NCBI RefSeq assembly: GCF_009602435.1
Contig: NZ_VZDQ01000023.1
Coordinates: forward strand, 310,001 to 374,000
DNA length: 64,000 nt
Direction of reading: 5' to 3'
From: Sediminibacillus terrae
Lineage (GTDB): Bacteria; Bacillota; Bacilli; Bacillales; Amphibacillaceae
The notes under the pieces were generated by a model that was not told where the DNA came from, did no database searches, and was given only the letters and a program-made list of their open reading frames with translations. Every line of letters begins with the position of its first letter. Position 1 is the first letter of the stretch. This document shows positions 17,193-25,245 of this stretch, in pieces. A program made the position numbers and the translations under genes.

Positions 17193-18806
17193 ATGAAAGC
17201 ATTCGACTATTTGAATTATCCTTATCCGTCTCAACGGATGACAGCCGTGGCAAATCGGGGAATGGTTGCGACATCCCAGCCGCTTGCTTCACAAGCAGGT
17301 TTGGAAATGCTGAAAAAAGGAGGAAATGCCATCGATGCTGCCATTGCCACTGCAGCAGCATTGACGGTAGTCGAGCCTACTTCTAACGGTATTGGAGGCG
17401 ACGCGTTTGCCCTGGTCTGGACAAAAGGCAAACTACATGGATTGAACAGCAGCGGTCCTGCCCCCGGGAAAATTTCGATAGAAAAGGTGAAAGAAAGAGG
17501 TTATGCCAGCATGCCGAAGTTCGGCTGGCTCCCTGTGACAGTACCGGGGGTACCAGCGGCTTGGGCTGCGCTTTCGGAGCGATTTGGTAAGTTATCCTTG
17601 ACAGAGGTACTGCAGCCGGCAATTGATTACGCGGCAGACGGTTATCCCATTTCTCCGGTTTTGGGGAAGTTTTGGAAGTCTGCATATAATAAGTTCAAAC
17701 AAGTACTTACAGATGAAGAATTCAAGCATTGGTTTGAAACATTCGCCCCTGATGGAAGACCTCCGGAAATCGGAGAGGTATGGAAGTCGCCGGGACACGC
17801 GGCTACGCTTAGGTCTATCGCCAGTACCAATGCAGAATCGTTTTATCGGGGGGAGCTGGCAGATAAAATCGCGGCTTTTTCTCAATCCGGACAAGGTTTT
17901 CTTGAAAAATCGGATTTGGAAGGATACAAGCCGGAATGGGTCAATCCCATTTCCGTTCGATATCGTGGCTACGATGTTTGGGAAATACCACCTAACGGAC
18001 AGGGATTGATCGCATTGATGGCTTTGAACACGTTAACAGGCTATACTTTTGATGAAAAGGAATCGGTCGATACATATCATAAACAACTTGAAGCGATGAA
18101 ACTCGCTTTTAAAGACGGCAAACAATATATCACAGAAAAAGAGCACATGACTCATCCGGTGGAAGACTTACTGTCAGCAACATATGCCGAGCAGCGTCGT
18201 GCTTTGATCGGCGAGCAAGCATTGACTCCTGAACCGGGAAATCCTCCCAAAGGCGGAACGGTTTACTTGGCAACGGCGGATCAGGAAGGAAATATGGTTT
18301 CTTTCATTCAAAGCAATTACATGGGCTTTGGTTCCGGACTGGTCGTTCCGGGAACGGGAATCGCACTGCAAAACAGGGGGCATGATTTCTCGCTGGATTC
18401 AGCACATGAAAACGCGCTTGCAGGTGGAAAAAGAACCTATCATACCATCATCCCTGGATTTTTAACCAAAGATGGACAGGCAGTCGGACCTTTTGGGGTC
18501 ATGGGCGGTTATATGCAGCCGCAAGGGCATCTGCAGGTGATTATGAACACGGTTGATTTTCACTTGAACCCTCAGGCTGCTTTGGATGCACCTCGATGGC
18601 AGTGGATAGAAGGAAAAAAAATCATTGTCGAACCGCATTTCCCTACTCCTATTGCCGAGGGATTGTCCAGAAAGGGTCACCATATCCAGATTGAGTTGGA
18701 AAAAGGGGCATTCGGCCGTGGACAGGCGATTTGGCGGGACCCGGAGACAGGTACGCTTTATGGTGGGACCGAATCACGGACCGATGGTTCCATCGCAGTA
18801 TTTTGA
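17193..18806 (+). CDS. Cytosolic gamma-glutamyltransferase family protein (YwrD-like)
   Basis: A 537-residue Ntn hydrolase of the GGT family, with RGMVATSQPLASQAGLEML at the start and the autocleavage nucleophile Thr356 in KGGTVYLA, followed by GNMVSFIQSNYMGFGSG. There is no signal peptide, unlike secreted Bacillus GGT, so it works in the cytoplasm, as expected for YwrD. It probably hydrolyses gamma-glutamyl peptides brought in by the preceding ABC transporter. GGGAAGGAG is spaced for ATG 17193. It follows the dppF-type gene by 115 nt with no visible terminator, so it is probably in the same operon. Confidence 0.9.
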   Translation: MKAFDYLNYPYPSQRMTAVANRGMVATSQPLASQAGLEMLKKGGNAIDAAIATAAALTVVEPTSNGIGGDAFALVWTKGKLHGLNSSGPAPGKISIEKVKERGYASMPKFGWLPVTVPGVPAAWAALSERFGKLSLTEVLQPAIDYAADGYPISPVLGKFWKSAYNKFKQVLTDEEFKHWFETFAPDGRPPEIGEVWKSPGHAATLRSIASTNAESFYRGELADKIAAFSQSGQGFLEKSDLEGYKPEWVNPISVRYRGYDVWEIPPNGQGLIALMALNTLTGYTFDEKESVDTYHKQLEAMKLAFKDGKQYITEKEHMTHPVEDLLSATYAEQRRALIGEQALTPEPGNPPKGGTVYLATADQEGNMVSFIQSNYMGFGSGLVVPGTGIALQNRGHDFSLDSAHENALAGGKRTYHTIIPGFLTKDGQAVGPFGVMGGYMQPQGHLQVIMNTVDFHLNPQAALDAPRWQWIEGKKIIVEPHFPTPIAEGLSRKGHHIQIELEKGAFGRGQAIWRDPETGTLYGGTESRTDGSIAVF

Positions 18807-18839
18807 TTGGCAGCATGAATGAATTCGGAGGGACAGCAA

Positions 18840-19427
18840 ATGACACAATGGCACCTATTTTTAGCTTTTTTCCGGGTTGGCATATTTGGATATGGCGGAG
18901 GACCGGCATCAATTCCGCTGGTGCAAAAGGAAGTAGTCGATAAATATAAGTGGATGGATCATGAAGAGTTTGCCAGTGTTCTGGCACTTGGTAATTCCCT
19001 GCCGGGGCCGATTGCAACCAAAATGGCCGGTTACATCGGTTATCGGGTCTCCGGGCTTATTGGCATGATCAATGCTGTATTGGCAACCATTCTTCCGACG
19101 ATCGTCTTCATGATTGTTTTGCTCACTTTCTTGGCATCGATGAGCAACCGCCCCTGGGTGCAAGGAATGACTTCCGCCGTAGTACCTGTGGTCGGCGTAA
19201 TGCTTGCGGTGCTCACTTATGACTTTTTGAAAAAAGCAAAAGGTGGACTAGGATGGGTGGTGACGGCCGCACTTGCGGTTTCCTCCTTGCTTTTGATGGA
19301 ATGGGCCGGAATGCATCCGGGTTTGTTGATTGCCGGTTTGTTGCTTTATGCCCTCTTCGGCCCTATGAAGCAAGAGCAAAAGAAGCAAAACCCTGAATCT
19401 GTCAATCACCAGAAAGGACAATCGTAA
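18840..19427 (+). CDS. Chromate transporter family protein, N-half type (ChrA domain)
   Basis: A 195-residue single-domain member of the CHR family, starting WHLFLAFFRVGIFGYGGGPA and containing GNSLPGPIATKMAGYIGYR, both hallmarks of the family. About six membrane segments. Short CHR proteins function as pairs, and the next gene supplies the partner. The family name reflects chromate efflux in the long forms; the substrate in this setting is unknown. GGAGGGA is spaced for ATG 18840. Confidence 0.9.
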   Translation: MTQWHLFLAFFRVGIFGYGGGPASIPLVQKEVVDKYKWMDHEEFASVLALGNSLPGPIATKMAGYIGYRVSGLIGMINAVLATILPTIVFMIVLLTFLASMSNRPWVQGMTSAVVPVVGVMLAVLTYDFLKKAKGGLGWVVTAALAVSSLLLMEWAGMHPGLLIAGLLLYALFGPMKQEQKKQNPESVNHQKGQS

Positions 19428-19958
19428 ATGATTTACTGGAAAATATTCTTGGCATTTTTTATACCGGGAATCGTCGGGTATGGAGGCGGGCCGGCATCGA
19501 TACCATTGGTGGAAAACGAGGTTGTCGACCGCTACCATTGGATGTCTGTCAGCGACTTCAGTGAGATGCTGGCGATGGCGAATGCCCTTCCCGGCCCGAT
19601 TGCGACCAAAATGGCTGGCTATATCGGTTATCAGCAGGGCGGCATACTCGGCTCGGTAGTCGGTGTCTTTGCCACGGTGGCCCCCTCTCTCCTTTTAATG
19701 ATTGTGCTGCTTAGCATTTTGAATAAGTTCAAAGATTCTCCGCGTGTCAAAAAAATGACCGCACTGATTCGTCCAACGATAGCAGTCCTGCTCGGTATCA
19801 TGGCTTTCAGCTTTTTTCATAATTCATATCAGGACGCCGGTATTTGGCAAACAATCTTTCTGATAGTGGCCAGTTTTTTATTGCTGGAAAAATGGAAAGT
19901 GCACCCAGCCTTTGTCATTATGGGTGCCTTGGCTTATGGAGCTGTTTTCATGGGATAG
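19428..19958 (+). CDS. Chromate transporter family protein, partner half (ChrA domain)
   Basis: A 176-residue CHR-domain protein with FIPGIVGYGGGPASIPLVEN and ANALPGPIATKMAGYIGYQ. It starts directly after the stop of its partner (TAAATG), which implies a matched heterodimer. The pair next to an Lrp-type regulator and a YwrD-like GGT reproduces the ywrA-ywrB-ywrC-ywrD grouping of B. subtilis. Confidence 0.9.
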   Translation: MIYWKIFLAFFIPGIVGYGGGPASIPLVENEVVDRYHWMSVSDFSEMLAMANALPGPIATKMAGYIGYQQGGILGSVVGVFATVAPSLLLMIVLLSILNKFKDSPRVKKMTALIRPTIAVLLGIMAFSFFHNSYQDAGIWQTIFLIVASFLLLEKWKVHPAFVIMGALAYGAVFMG

Positions 19959-20289
19959 AAAATTAACTGGTGATATAACACAAACGTTGTTGTTCCGCCC
20001 ATTGCCGGAAATGCACCCAGCTGCCCTGGAAAGGCGGAGGGGTCAATTTAGCTTCCACTCAATTGACGTGGGAAGTTAGGATTATGTCCTAGTTAATGAA
20101 ATATCAGCAGGCAATTCGACGACCACTGAAAACCTGAAGTACTAGGATAGATGGAATTAAGAAAAGGGGGATGTGCGGAGTTTTTATTCCATTCATACTC
20201 TTAACCCATTCGTACTGACTTCCATTCATCGATAATTGACGGTCTAGCATCATCCCCCCTCCCTTTTATGTACTCCTTTCATTGGACAA
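19959..20289. other. Gene-free stretch with hairpin, unassigned
   Basis: No credible coding frame. On the plus strand GTCAATT (20042-20048) pairs with AATTGAC around a 12-nt loop and is followed by GTGGGAAG and a second small hairpin, GGATTATGTCC. The look is faintly like the right end of a degenerate IS200/IS605 element, but nothing else of such an element is present. I cannot assign it. Confidence 0.3.
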
Positions 20290-20336
20290 GAAAAAAGAGT
20301 GATATTCATTGTTGGATATAAGAAAATCACTCTTTT
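20290..20336 (-). terminator. Terminator of the candidate minus-strand RNA
   Basis: Read on the minus strand, AAAAGAGTGAT (20336-20326) pairs with ATCACTCTTTT, ending in TTTTTTC at 20296-20290. The same palindrome could act weakly on the plus strand. Confidence 0.7.
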
Positions 20337-20516
20337 CAGGTTGACCTCTGTTGATTCCGCGATAAGCAATCGGTGGTGACGACGCCTGCCGGAACTGTGC
20401 GAGCCGAGGATCCCCTTTGTCAAGTGACCTTCCTGATCAAGTTAACTGAGGCCGTTACCGCGGCAAGCATTCACCGACAAGCAATACGTAGGCTCGACAA
20501 CTAACGTTGACAGCAA
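20290..20516 (-). ncRNA. Candidate rod-shaped non-coding RNA with its own promoter and terminator
   Basis: On the minus strand a -35-like TTGCGA (20552-20547) and -10-like TTTTAT (20528-20523) 18 nt apart precede about 227 nt that end in a strong terminator. The transcript can fold into a long rod: GUCGGUG (20478-20472) pairs with CACCGAU (20375-20369), UGCUUGCC (20469-20462) with GGCAGGCG (20390-20383), and inside these CCUC with GGGG and GUUAA with UUGAC. Several pairs are G-U on this strand and would be mismatches on the other, so minus is the likely RNA strand. No gene follows before the convergent chromate genes, so it is not a leader. Length and shape recall 6S RNA, but I do not recognise the family. 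Confidence 0.4.
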
Positions 20517-20643
20517 CTTTAAATAAAAAGGAATTTTTCGCTGGTCTCGCAATTCCCCCTATCTATAGATAAACACTTTGATTGCTGAATGAAAGGGAAA
20601 GGTATAAGCTAACAAACAAACCAGATGATAAGGAGAGGATAGC

Positions 20644-21435
20644 GTGGATCTTCAGTTAACAGGAAAAACAGCTGTCGTGACTGCTTCCAGCAAGGGACTT
20701 GGAAAAGCGACAGCACTTCAATTGGCTTATGAAGGGGCAAATGTTCTGATTTCCAGCCGGAATGAGCGGGAACTGCAAGCCACCGTTGAAGAGATCAAAG
20801 GGAAAACAAACAATGACAAGGTCGCCTATGTTGTCTGTGACATGACCAATCCCTCAGACATAAGGAATATGGTCGAACAGGCAGCTGCACGGACTGACAC
20901 TATCGATATTCTGATAAACAATGCAGGAGGTCCTCCATCCGGAAACTTTCTCGATTTTTCTGATGAGGATTGGCAGCACGCCTTTGAACTAAATCTTTTA
21001 AGTTTTATCCGAACCATCCGGGAGGTGGTCCCTTTTATGAAAGAACAGCAAAGTGGACGAATCGTCAATATCGCTTCTTCCTCGATCAAAGCCAGCTTGG
21101 ACAACCTTATTCTTTCCAACACGATGCGGCCAGGAATCGTCGGACTCGCCAAAAGCCTGTCCCAGGAGCTTGCGTCCGACAATATATTAATCAATACCGT
21201 CGGTCCGGGAAGAATCGAGACAGGCAGGATCGTAGAATTAAATAAAAAGGCAGCAGAAAGCAAGGGGGTTAGTTTGGAACAAGTGAAAGCAGAGGCGGAC
21301 AAGCAAATCCCTTTAAACCGCCTGGGAGAACCGGAGGAGTTTGCAAAAACGGTGGTGTTTTTGGCGTCTGGAGCCAACACGTATATTACCGGCCAATCCT
21401 TGCTTGTGGATGGTGGCCTGGTGAAGGCGCTATGA
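20644..21435 (+). CDS. SDR family oxidoreductase with altered catalytic motif
   Basis: A 263-residue short-chain dehydrogenase/reductase fold: nucleotide-binding TASSKGLGKAT near residue 13, NNAGG at about 95, and the C-terminal TGQSLLVDGG. It starts with GTG, with AAGGAGAGG upstream. Oddity: the usual YxxxK catalytic motif is replaced in LILSNTMRPGIVGLAKSL, where Ser and Arg occupy the Tyr and Lys positions. A subgroup of annotated SDRs shares this change, so activity and cofactor use cannot be assumed. The next gene (21538) is on the same strand 102 nt away. Confidence 0.85.
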   Translation: MDLQLTGKTAVVTASSKGLGKATALQLAYEGANVLISSRNERELQATVEEIKGKTNNDKVAYVVCDMTNPSDIRNMVEQAAARTDTIDILINNAGGPPSGNFLDFSDEDWQHAFELNLLSFIRTIREVVPFMKEQQSGRIVNIASSSIKASLDNLILSNTMRPGIVGLAKSLSQELASDNILINTVGPGRIETGRIVELNKKAAESKGVSLEQVKAEADKQIPLNRLGEPEEFAKTVVFLASGANTYITGQSLLVDGGLVKAL

Positions 21436-21537
21436 ACAATGACAGGGATCGATGTGTATCGAAGTAATAAGATAGGAAAAATAGGACATAAATGAAACGT
21501 ATAATATGTTTTTGCAGTCGGAAGGAGGCTTCTTTAC

Positions 21538-22416
21538 ATGGCGGAAAAAGCTTTGCAGCGACGGTTTATCACCAAAATGGATGCAAGCCCCACTTTTTTC
21601 GGTGTCCGGTTTATCCCAGAGGCTGTGCAAGCAATGGAAGCGAACGTGCCTGCAAAAAAGACGGAATACAGCATAGTGGAAGCCATGCTTGATAAAGGAA
21701 TGAACGTCGTCGAGGCCACAAGCGCCGGATTCATCGAACACTTCCGTACACTTTTACCCTATCAAAAGGAAGACATTATCGTCTGTTTGACCTGTGATTT
21801 AACTTCGCTTTCTTTGAGAGAAGAGGACATTACTTCCTTCCAGACGATTAAAGATTCTATCGATACACTTCTTGATCAATTTCCTGCGGAAACGATTGAT
21901 ATCTTGTTCTTTGATTATGCAGCTGTTCCCGGCCATCTAATCGAAAAAGGAGAAATACTGCGGGCGATGAGAGCCGTTCAGGATGAGGGCAAAGTAGCGT
22001 TTTTGGGTGCTTGTCTCGACAACCTCCTCGGTGAGGAATTTATATTGACAAACACGTTTGATGCCATCCAGATAGAGTACAACTTAATCAACCAGATCAA
22101 TGAAAGTAGTATCAAACTGGCCAATGAAAAAGGAATCGGTGTGTTCATCCGGAACGGTCTGGCAAATGGGCTGCTTGCTGCCAATTCTAGCAACGCAACG
22201 GACGATACCAAGTTTCAGGAATTGCTGGATATGTTGGAAGGAGATCGGGAGCTGTTGCAACGTCTTGCCCTGCATTTTCTCTTTCACAACAAAGCAATCA
22301 ATACTGTCCTTATTGAAACTGCAGGGCTGGCAGAATTCAACCAATACTTGAATGTATTGGAAGAAGAAGTGGATAAATGGCTCCTCCAACGTGCGGCAGC
22401 AGTATATAGCGCATGA
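21538..22416 (+). CDS. Aldo/keto reductase superfamily-like protein
   Basis: A 292-residue protein with AKR-barrel features: IDILFFDYAAVP where active AKRs have DLxxLH, EGKVAFLGACLDN matching the GKIRxIGVSN strand, IQIEYNLINQ matching the QxxYNLL motif, and GIGVFIRNGLANGLL matching the strand-7 motif. The classical Tyr-Lys-His catalytic set is not obvious, so it may be a non-catalytic or divergent member. GGAAGGAGG precedes ATG 21538. Probably co-transcribed with the SDR and closed by the terminator at 22456. Confidence 0.7.
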   Translation: MAEKALQRRFITKMDASPTFFGVRFIPEAVQAMEANVPAKKTEYSIVEAMLDKGMNVVEATSAGFIEHFRTLLPYQKEDIIVCLTCDLTSLSLREEDITSFQTIKDSIDTLLDQFPAETIDILFFDYAAVPGHLIEKGEILRAMRAVQDEGKVAFLGACLDNLLGEEFILTNTFDAIQIEYNLINQINESSIKLANEKGIGVFIRNGLANGLLAANSSNATDDTKFQELLDMLEGDRELLQRLALHFLFHNKAINTVLIETAGLAEFNQYLNVLEEEVDKWLLQRAAAVYSA

Positions 22417-22455
22417 ACGAATTAATTGTCGAGCCATAAATAAAATAACTCAGTT

Positions 22456-22509
22456 AAAAACCGGACGAGTTCGATTGGGGTGATTCCGAATCAGCGTTCG
22501 GTTTTTGCT
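22456..22509 (+). terminator. Terminator after the SDR/AKR pair
   Basis: AAAAACCGGACG pairs with CGTTCGGTTTTT (one G-U), followed by GC. The remaining sequence to 22768 holds the palindrome CTAGTAGACTACTAG (22648-22662) and a cre-like site, but no gene. Confidence 0.75.
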
Positions 22510-22731
22510 TTGGTCACTTGGCGTGAATCTATATTATAAAAAAGGATACCAGCACATTTAGCATAGAGGCATTAGTCGGCAAGAGAAAACAGTTCACAGT
22601 TTATCATTAAATCTTTTGCATAAAAGCAAAAATCCCATACAATCAGCCTAGTAGACTACTAGAAGGGACTGGCAAAAATTTATGCTGAATGAGATAATCA
22701 AGAAACAGCAATAGGCGATTCTGTTCTTTTG

Positions 22732-22745
22732 GTTAACCGCTTACA
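22732..22745 (+). promoter_or_regulatory. cre-like site before the sensor operon
   Basis: GTTAACCGCTTACA matches the CcpA site consensus TGWAANCGNTNWCA except at the first two bases. It lies 24 nt before the start codon at 22769, so binding there would block transcription of the sensor operon when glucose is present. Confidence 0.45.
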
Positions 22746-22768
22746 TCGATTGGGACAGGGGGAAGACA

Positions 22769-23767
22769 ATGAAAAATTTGCCGAAAAGTATATTGTTCAC
22801 GATCGTGCTTGCTTTATTTTCAACCAGTTTTTTTCTAATGCTTTACTATGGCAAGGAAACATTTTATGTTGAAAAGCAAATTTCCTCCCAGCAACTCTAT
22901 GATTATCATTTTGCCCTCATCACCGAGGAGGTCGGCAATGACTATTGGCGGCAGATTGAGAATGGAGCAAAAGAAGAAGCGGCCAAGCATAATGTTTATT
23001 TAGAATATATCGGTCCGCGAAAAAGCGATAATGAAGAGAAGCTGCAAACCTTTGACAGGATGATTTCCTCGAAAGTGGATGGAATCATCACCCAGGGGAT
23101 GCCGGGAGAACGTTTCAAGGCGCTCGTACATAAAGCGGTCGAACGGGGTATTGAAGTCATCACGGTAGATACCGATGTCCCGCAAAGTGAGCGGCAGTTA
23201 TATGTCGGAACCGACAATTACAAGGCCGGTTTTTCGGCCGGACAGGCTGTCATTAAAGATACTGAAGGTGAAATCAAGGTCGGCGCTGTTATCGGAATGT
23301 ATGATGCTTTGAACCAGCAAGAACGCCTGCAGGGATTCAAGGAAGCTATCGCAGAATCAGATAGAATCGAACTGGTCGATGTACTGGAGTCCAACATCAC
23401 TGAAATCGGTGCAGCCGAAGCTACTTATTCTTTATTGAAACAGCATCCCCAAATCAATGCCTTAGTCGGAATGAGTGCGTTGGATGGATTGGGGATCGTG
23501 CAAGGCATAGAGGAAATCCATCTAGACCAAACGCCATACGTGCTGAGCTTCGACATTTTGCCGCAAACGTTGGAAATGATCGACCAGGGGAAGATTGCAG
23601 CCACGGTCACGCAATACCCGACGGAAATGGGGAAGCAGGCAGTCAATCGAATGGTCGACCTGCAGCATGGCAGGAAGATAGAGCCGATGCAATATACCGG
23701 GACCGGAATCATCCGGGCAAAAGATATCAACAATGGGGAAATCATCCGGAAGGGTGAGGGCTCATGA
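22769..23767 (+). CDS. Membrane-anchored sugar-binding sensor protein (PBP1 superfamily)
   Basis: A 332-residue protein with one N-terminal membrane segment (ILFTIVLALFSTSFFLMLYYG) without a lipobox, followed by an extracellular type I periplasmic-binding-protein domain (FALITEEVGNDYWRQIENGA, then GTDNYKAGFSAGQAV). It is fused by overlap to a YesM-type kinase gene, so it most likely presents a sugar signal to that kinase, not to a permease. AGGGGGAAG precedes ATG 22769. Confidence 0.85.
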   Translation: MKNLPKSILFTIVLALFSTSFFLMLYYGKETFYVEKQISSQQLYDYHFALITEEVGNDYWRQIENGAKEEAAKHNVYLEYIGPRKSDNEEKLQTFDRMISSKVDGIITQGMPGERFKALVHKAVERGIEVITVDTDVPQSERQLYVGTDNYKAGFSAGQAVIKDTEGEIKVGAVIGMYDALNQQERLQGFKEAIAESDRIELVDVLESNITEIGAAEATYSLLKQHPQINALVGMSALDGLGIVQGIEEIHLDQTPYVLSFDILPQTLEMIDQGKIAATVTQYPTEMGKQAVNRMVDLQHGRKIEPMQYTGTGIIRAKDINNGEIIRKGEGS

Positions 23768-25245
23768 AATCGATCCGATCGAAATTGATCTTTTACTTTT
23801 TTGTTTTTGTCATTCTTTTCAATATTGTATCGATTTCTATTTACGTCAGTTCCAACACGTTGACCAATTCATATCATTCCAGCTTTGAGCGATTTTTGTT
23901 ATTGAATTCTATCTCTCAATCCGCCAACAAGCTATATGAAAATACCAAGGCATATGTGATGGAACAGTCAGAAGAAAATCAAGCCGCCTATTACCAATCC
24001 AGGCGTATTATGAAACAGGAAGAAAAACAGCTTCAGGATATGTTGAGCAGTGAGGAACAAATCCAGACGAAAAACTATATCAACCTGATCGATAACATCA
24101 TCTATGAAAGTGAAATCACCACCGGCTTTGTCCTTCGCGATGACATCGAAAGGTACACAGCCCATTTGAAAGAAACCGAAAGTACTGCTTCTTATATTCA
24201 GGAAACCACCCTGCATTTGATCGACTTGGAATTGACCGAGTACCAAACACTCTATCAGGACTTACAAGACCGTAATGAAGCATTTCGCTGGTTTACCTTC
24301 TTTGTATTCACGACAACAGTCATGCTTGCTGTCTTTTTTGCCATTTGGTTTTCCAATGGTATCAACAAGCCGATTCAAACGTTGACAAGGGCAGCCCGGG
24401 AGGTGTCCCGCGGCGATTTTGATGGAGAACCGGTCGATGTGCGTTCGAATGATGAATTGAAATTGCTTGGCAGTTCCTTCAACCAGATGCGGGCCAACAT
24501 TCGGGAACTGATCAAAGAAATTAAAGATCAATCCGAACAGGAACGATTGATGAAGGAACTGGAATTGAAACATCTACAAAACCAAGTCAATCCTCACTTC
24601 TTGTTCAACACCTTGAATACCATTTCCAAAATGGCATACTTGGAGGAAGCCAAATCGACTTCCAATTTAATCGATTCGACAGCCGCACTGCTTCGCTACA
24701 GTCTAGGGGATATCGAAAAATTTGTGACGCTTCGGGAAGAAGTGCGGGCTGTGAAAGAATATTTGACGATTCAGAAAACACGGTTTACGGAAAGAATCCG
24801 GTTTGCAGTAGAAGTAGATGAAACTTGCCTCGACTTTCCGATTCCGCGTCTGACCTTGCAGCCGCTGGTCGAAAATGCTTTTATCCACGGGGTGGAGGAA
24901 CAGGAGGAAGGCGGCGAAATCAAGCTGTTCGTCTATAAGGAGGAAAGAGCAGTCATTGTAGAAATCAGCGACAACGGCAAGGGGATGACCGGGGAAAAAG
25001 TTGCCAGCATTCTTAATGTCACCAGGGATAAGGCGGAAGACCATATCGGACATTCCACCGGATTGGGAGTAAGCAATGTGATTCGCAGGCTGCAGTTATT
25101 TTATCGAACCGAGCATGTTATCGAAATAGAGTCACAGCCAGGCAAAGGGACACAAATCCAACTGTTACTGCCAAAGCAGTTCACCCTGCCGGAAACCGGT
25201 GATCAGGAGGGAGGAAACAATGAGAGTACTAATAGCGGAAGATGA
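23764..25245 (+). CDS. Sensor histidine kinase, YesM type (His_kinase/HATPase)
   Basis: A 493-residue kinase with two membrane segments (about residues 9-29 and 178-198), a HAMP linker (KPIQTLTRAAREVSRGDFD), the phospho-acceptor His278 in NQVNPHFLFNTLN and the ATP-binding N and G boxes (LVENAFIHGVEE, DNGKGM, STGLGVSNV). It overlaps the sensor gene by four bases (ATGA). Together with the sensor and the regulator it should control the ABC transporter operon starting at 26767. Confidence 0.93.
   Translation: MKSIRSKLIFYFFVFVILFNIVSISIYVSSNTLTNSYHSSFERFLLLNSISQSANKLYENTKAYVMEQSEENQAAYYQSRRIMKQEEKQLQDMLSSEEQIQTKNYINLIDNIIYESEITTGFVLRDDIERYTAHLKETESTASYIQETTLHLIDLELTEYQTLYQDLQDRNEAFRWFTFFVFTTTVMLAVFFAIWFSNGINKPIQTLTRAAREVSRGDFDGEPVDVRSNDELKLLGSSFNQMRANIRELIKEIKDQSEQERLMKELELKHLQNQVNPHFLFNTLNTISKMAYLEEAKSTSNLIDSTAALLRYSLGDIEKFVTLREEVRAVKEYLTIQKTRFTERIRFAVEVDETCLDFPIPRLTLQPLVENAFIHGVEEQEEGGEIKLFVYKEERAVIVEISDNGKGMTGEKVASILNVTRDKAEDHIGHSTGLGVSNVIRRLQLFYRTEHVIEIESQPGKGTQIQLLLPKQFTLPETGDQEGGNNESTNSGR

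Noticed and set aside
17623-18009. Plus- and minus-strand frames inside the GGT gene
   Set aside because: They are out-of-frame readings of a gene whose family motifs span the whole region.
20290-20540. tmRNA, SRP RNA, RNase P RNA or T-box leader
   Set aside because: None of the diagnostic motifs of these RNAs is present, and no downstream gene on the minus strand supports a leader.
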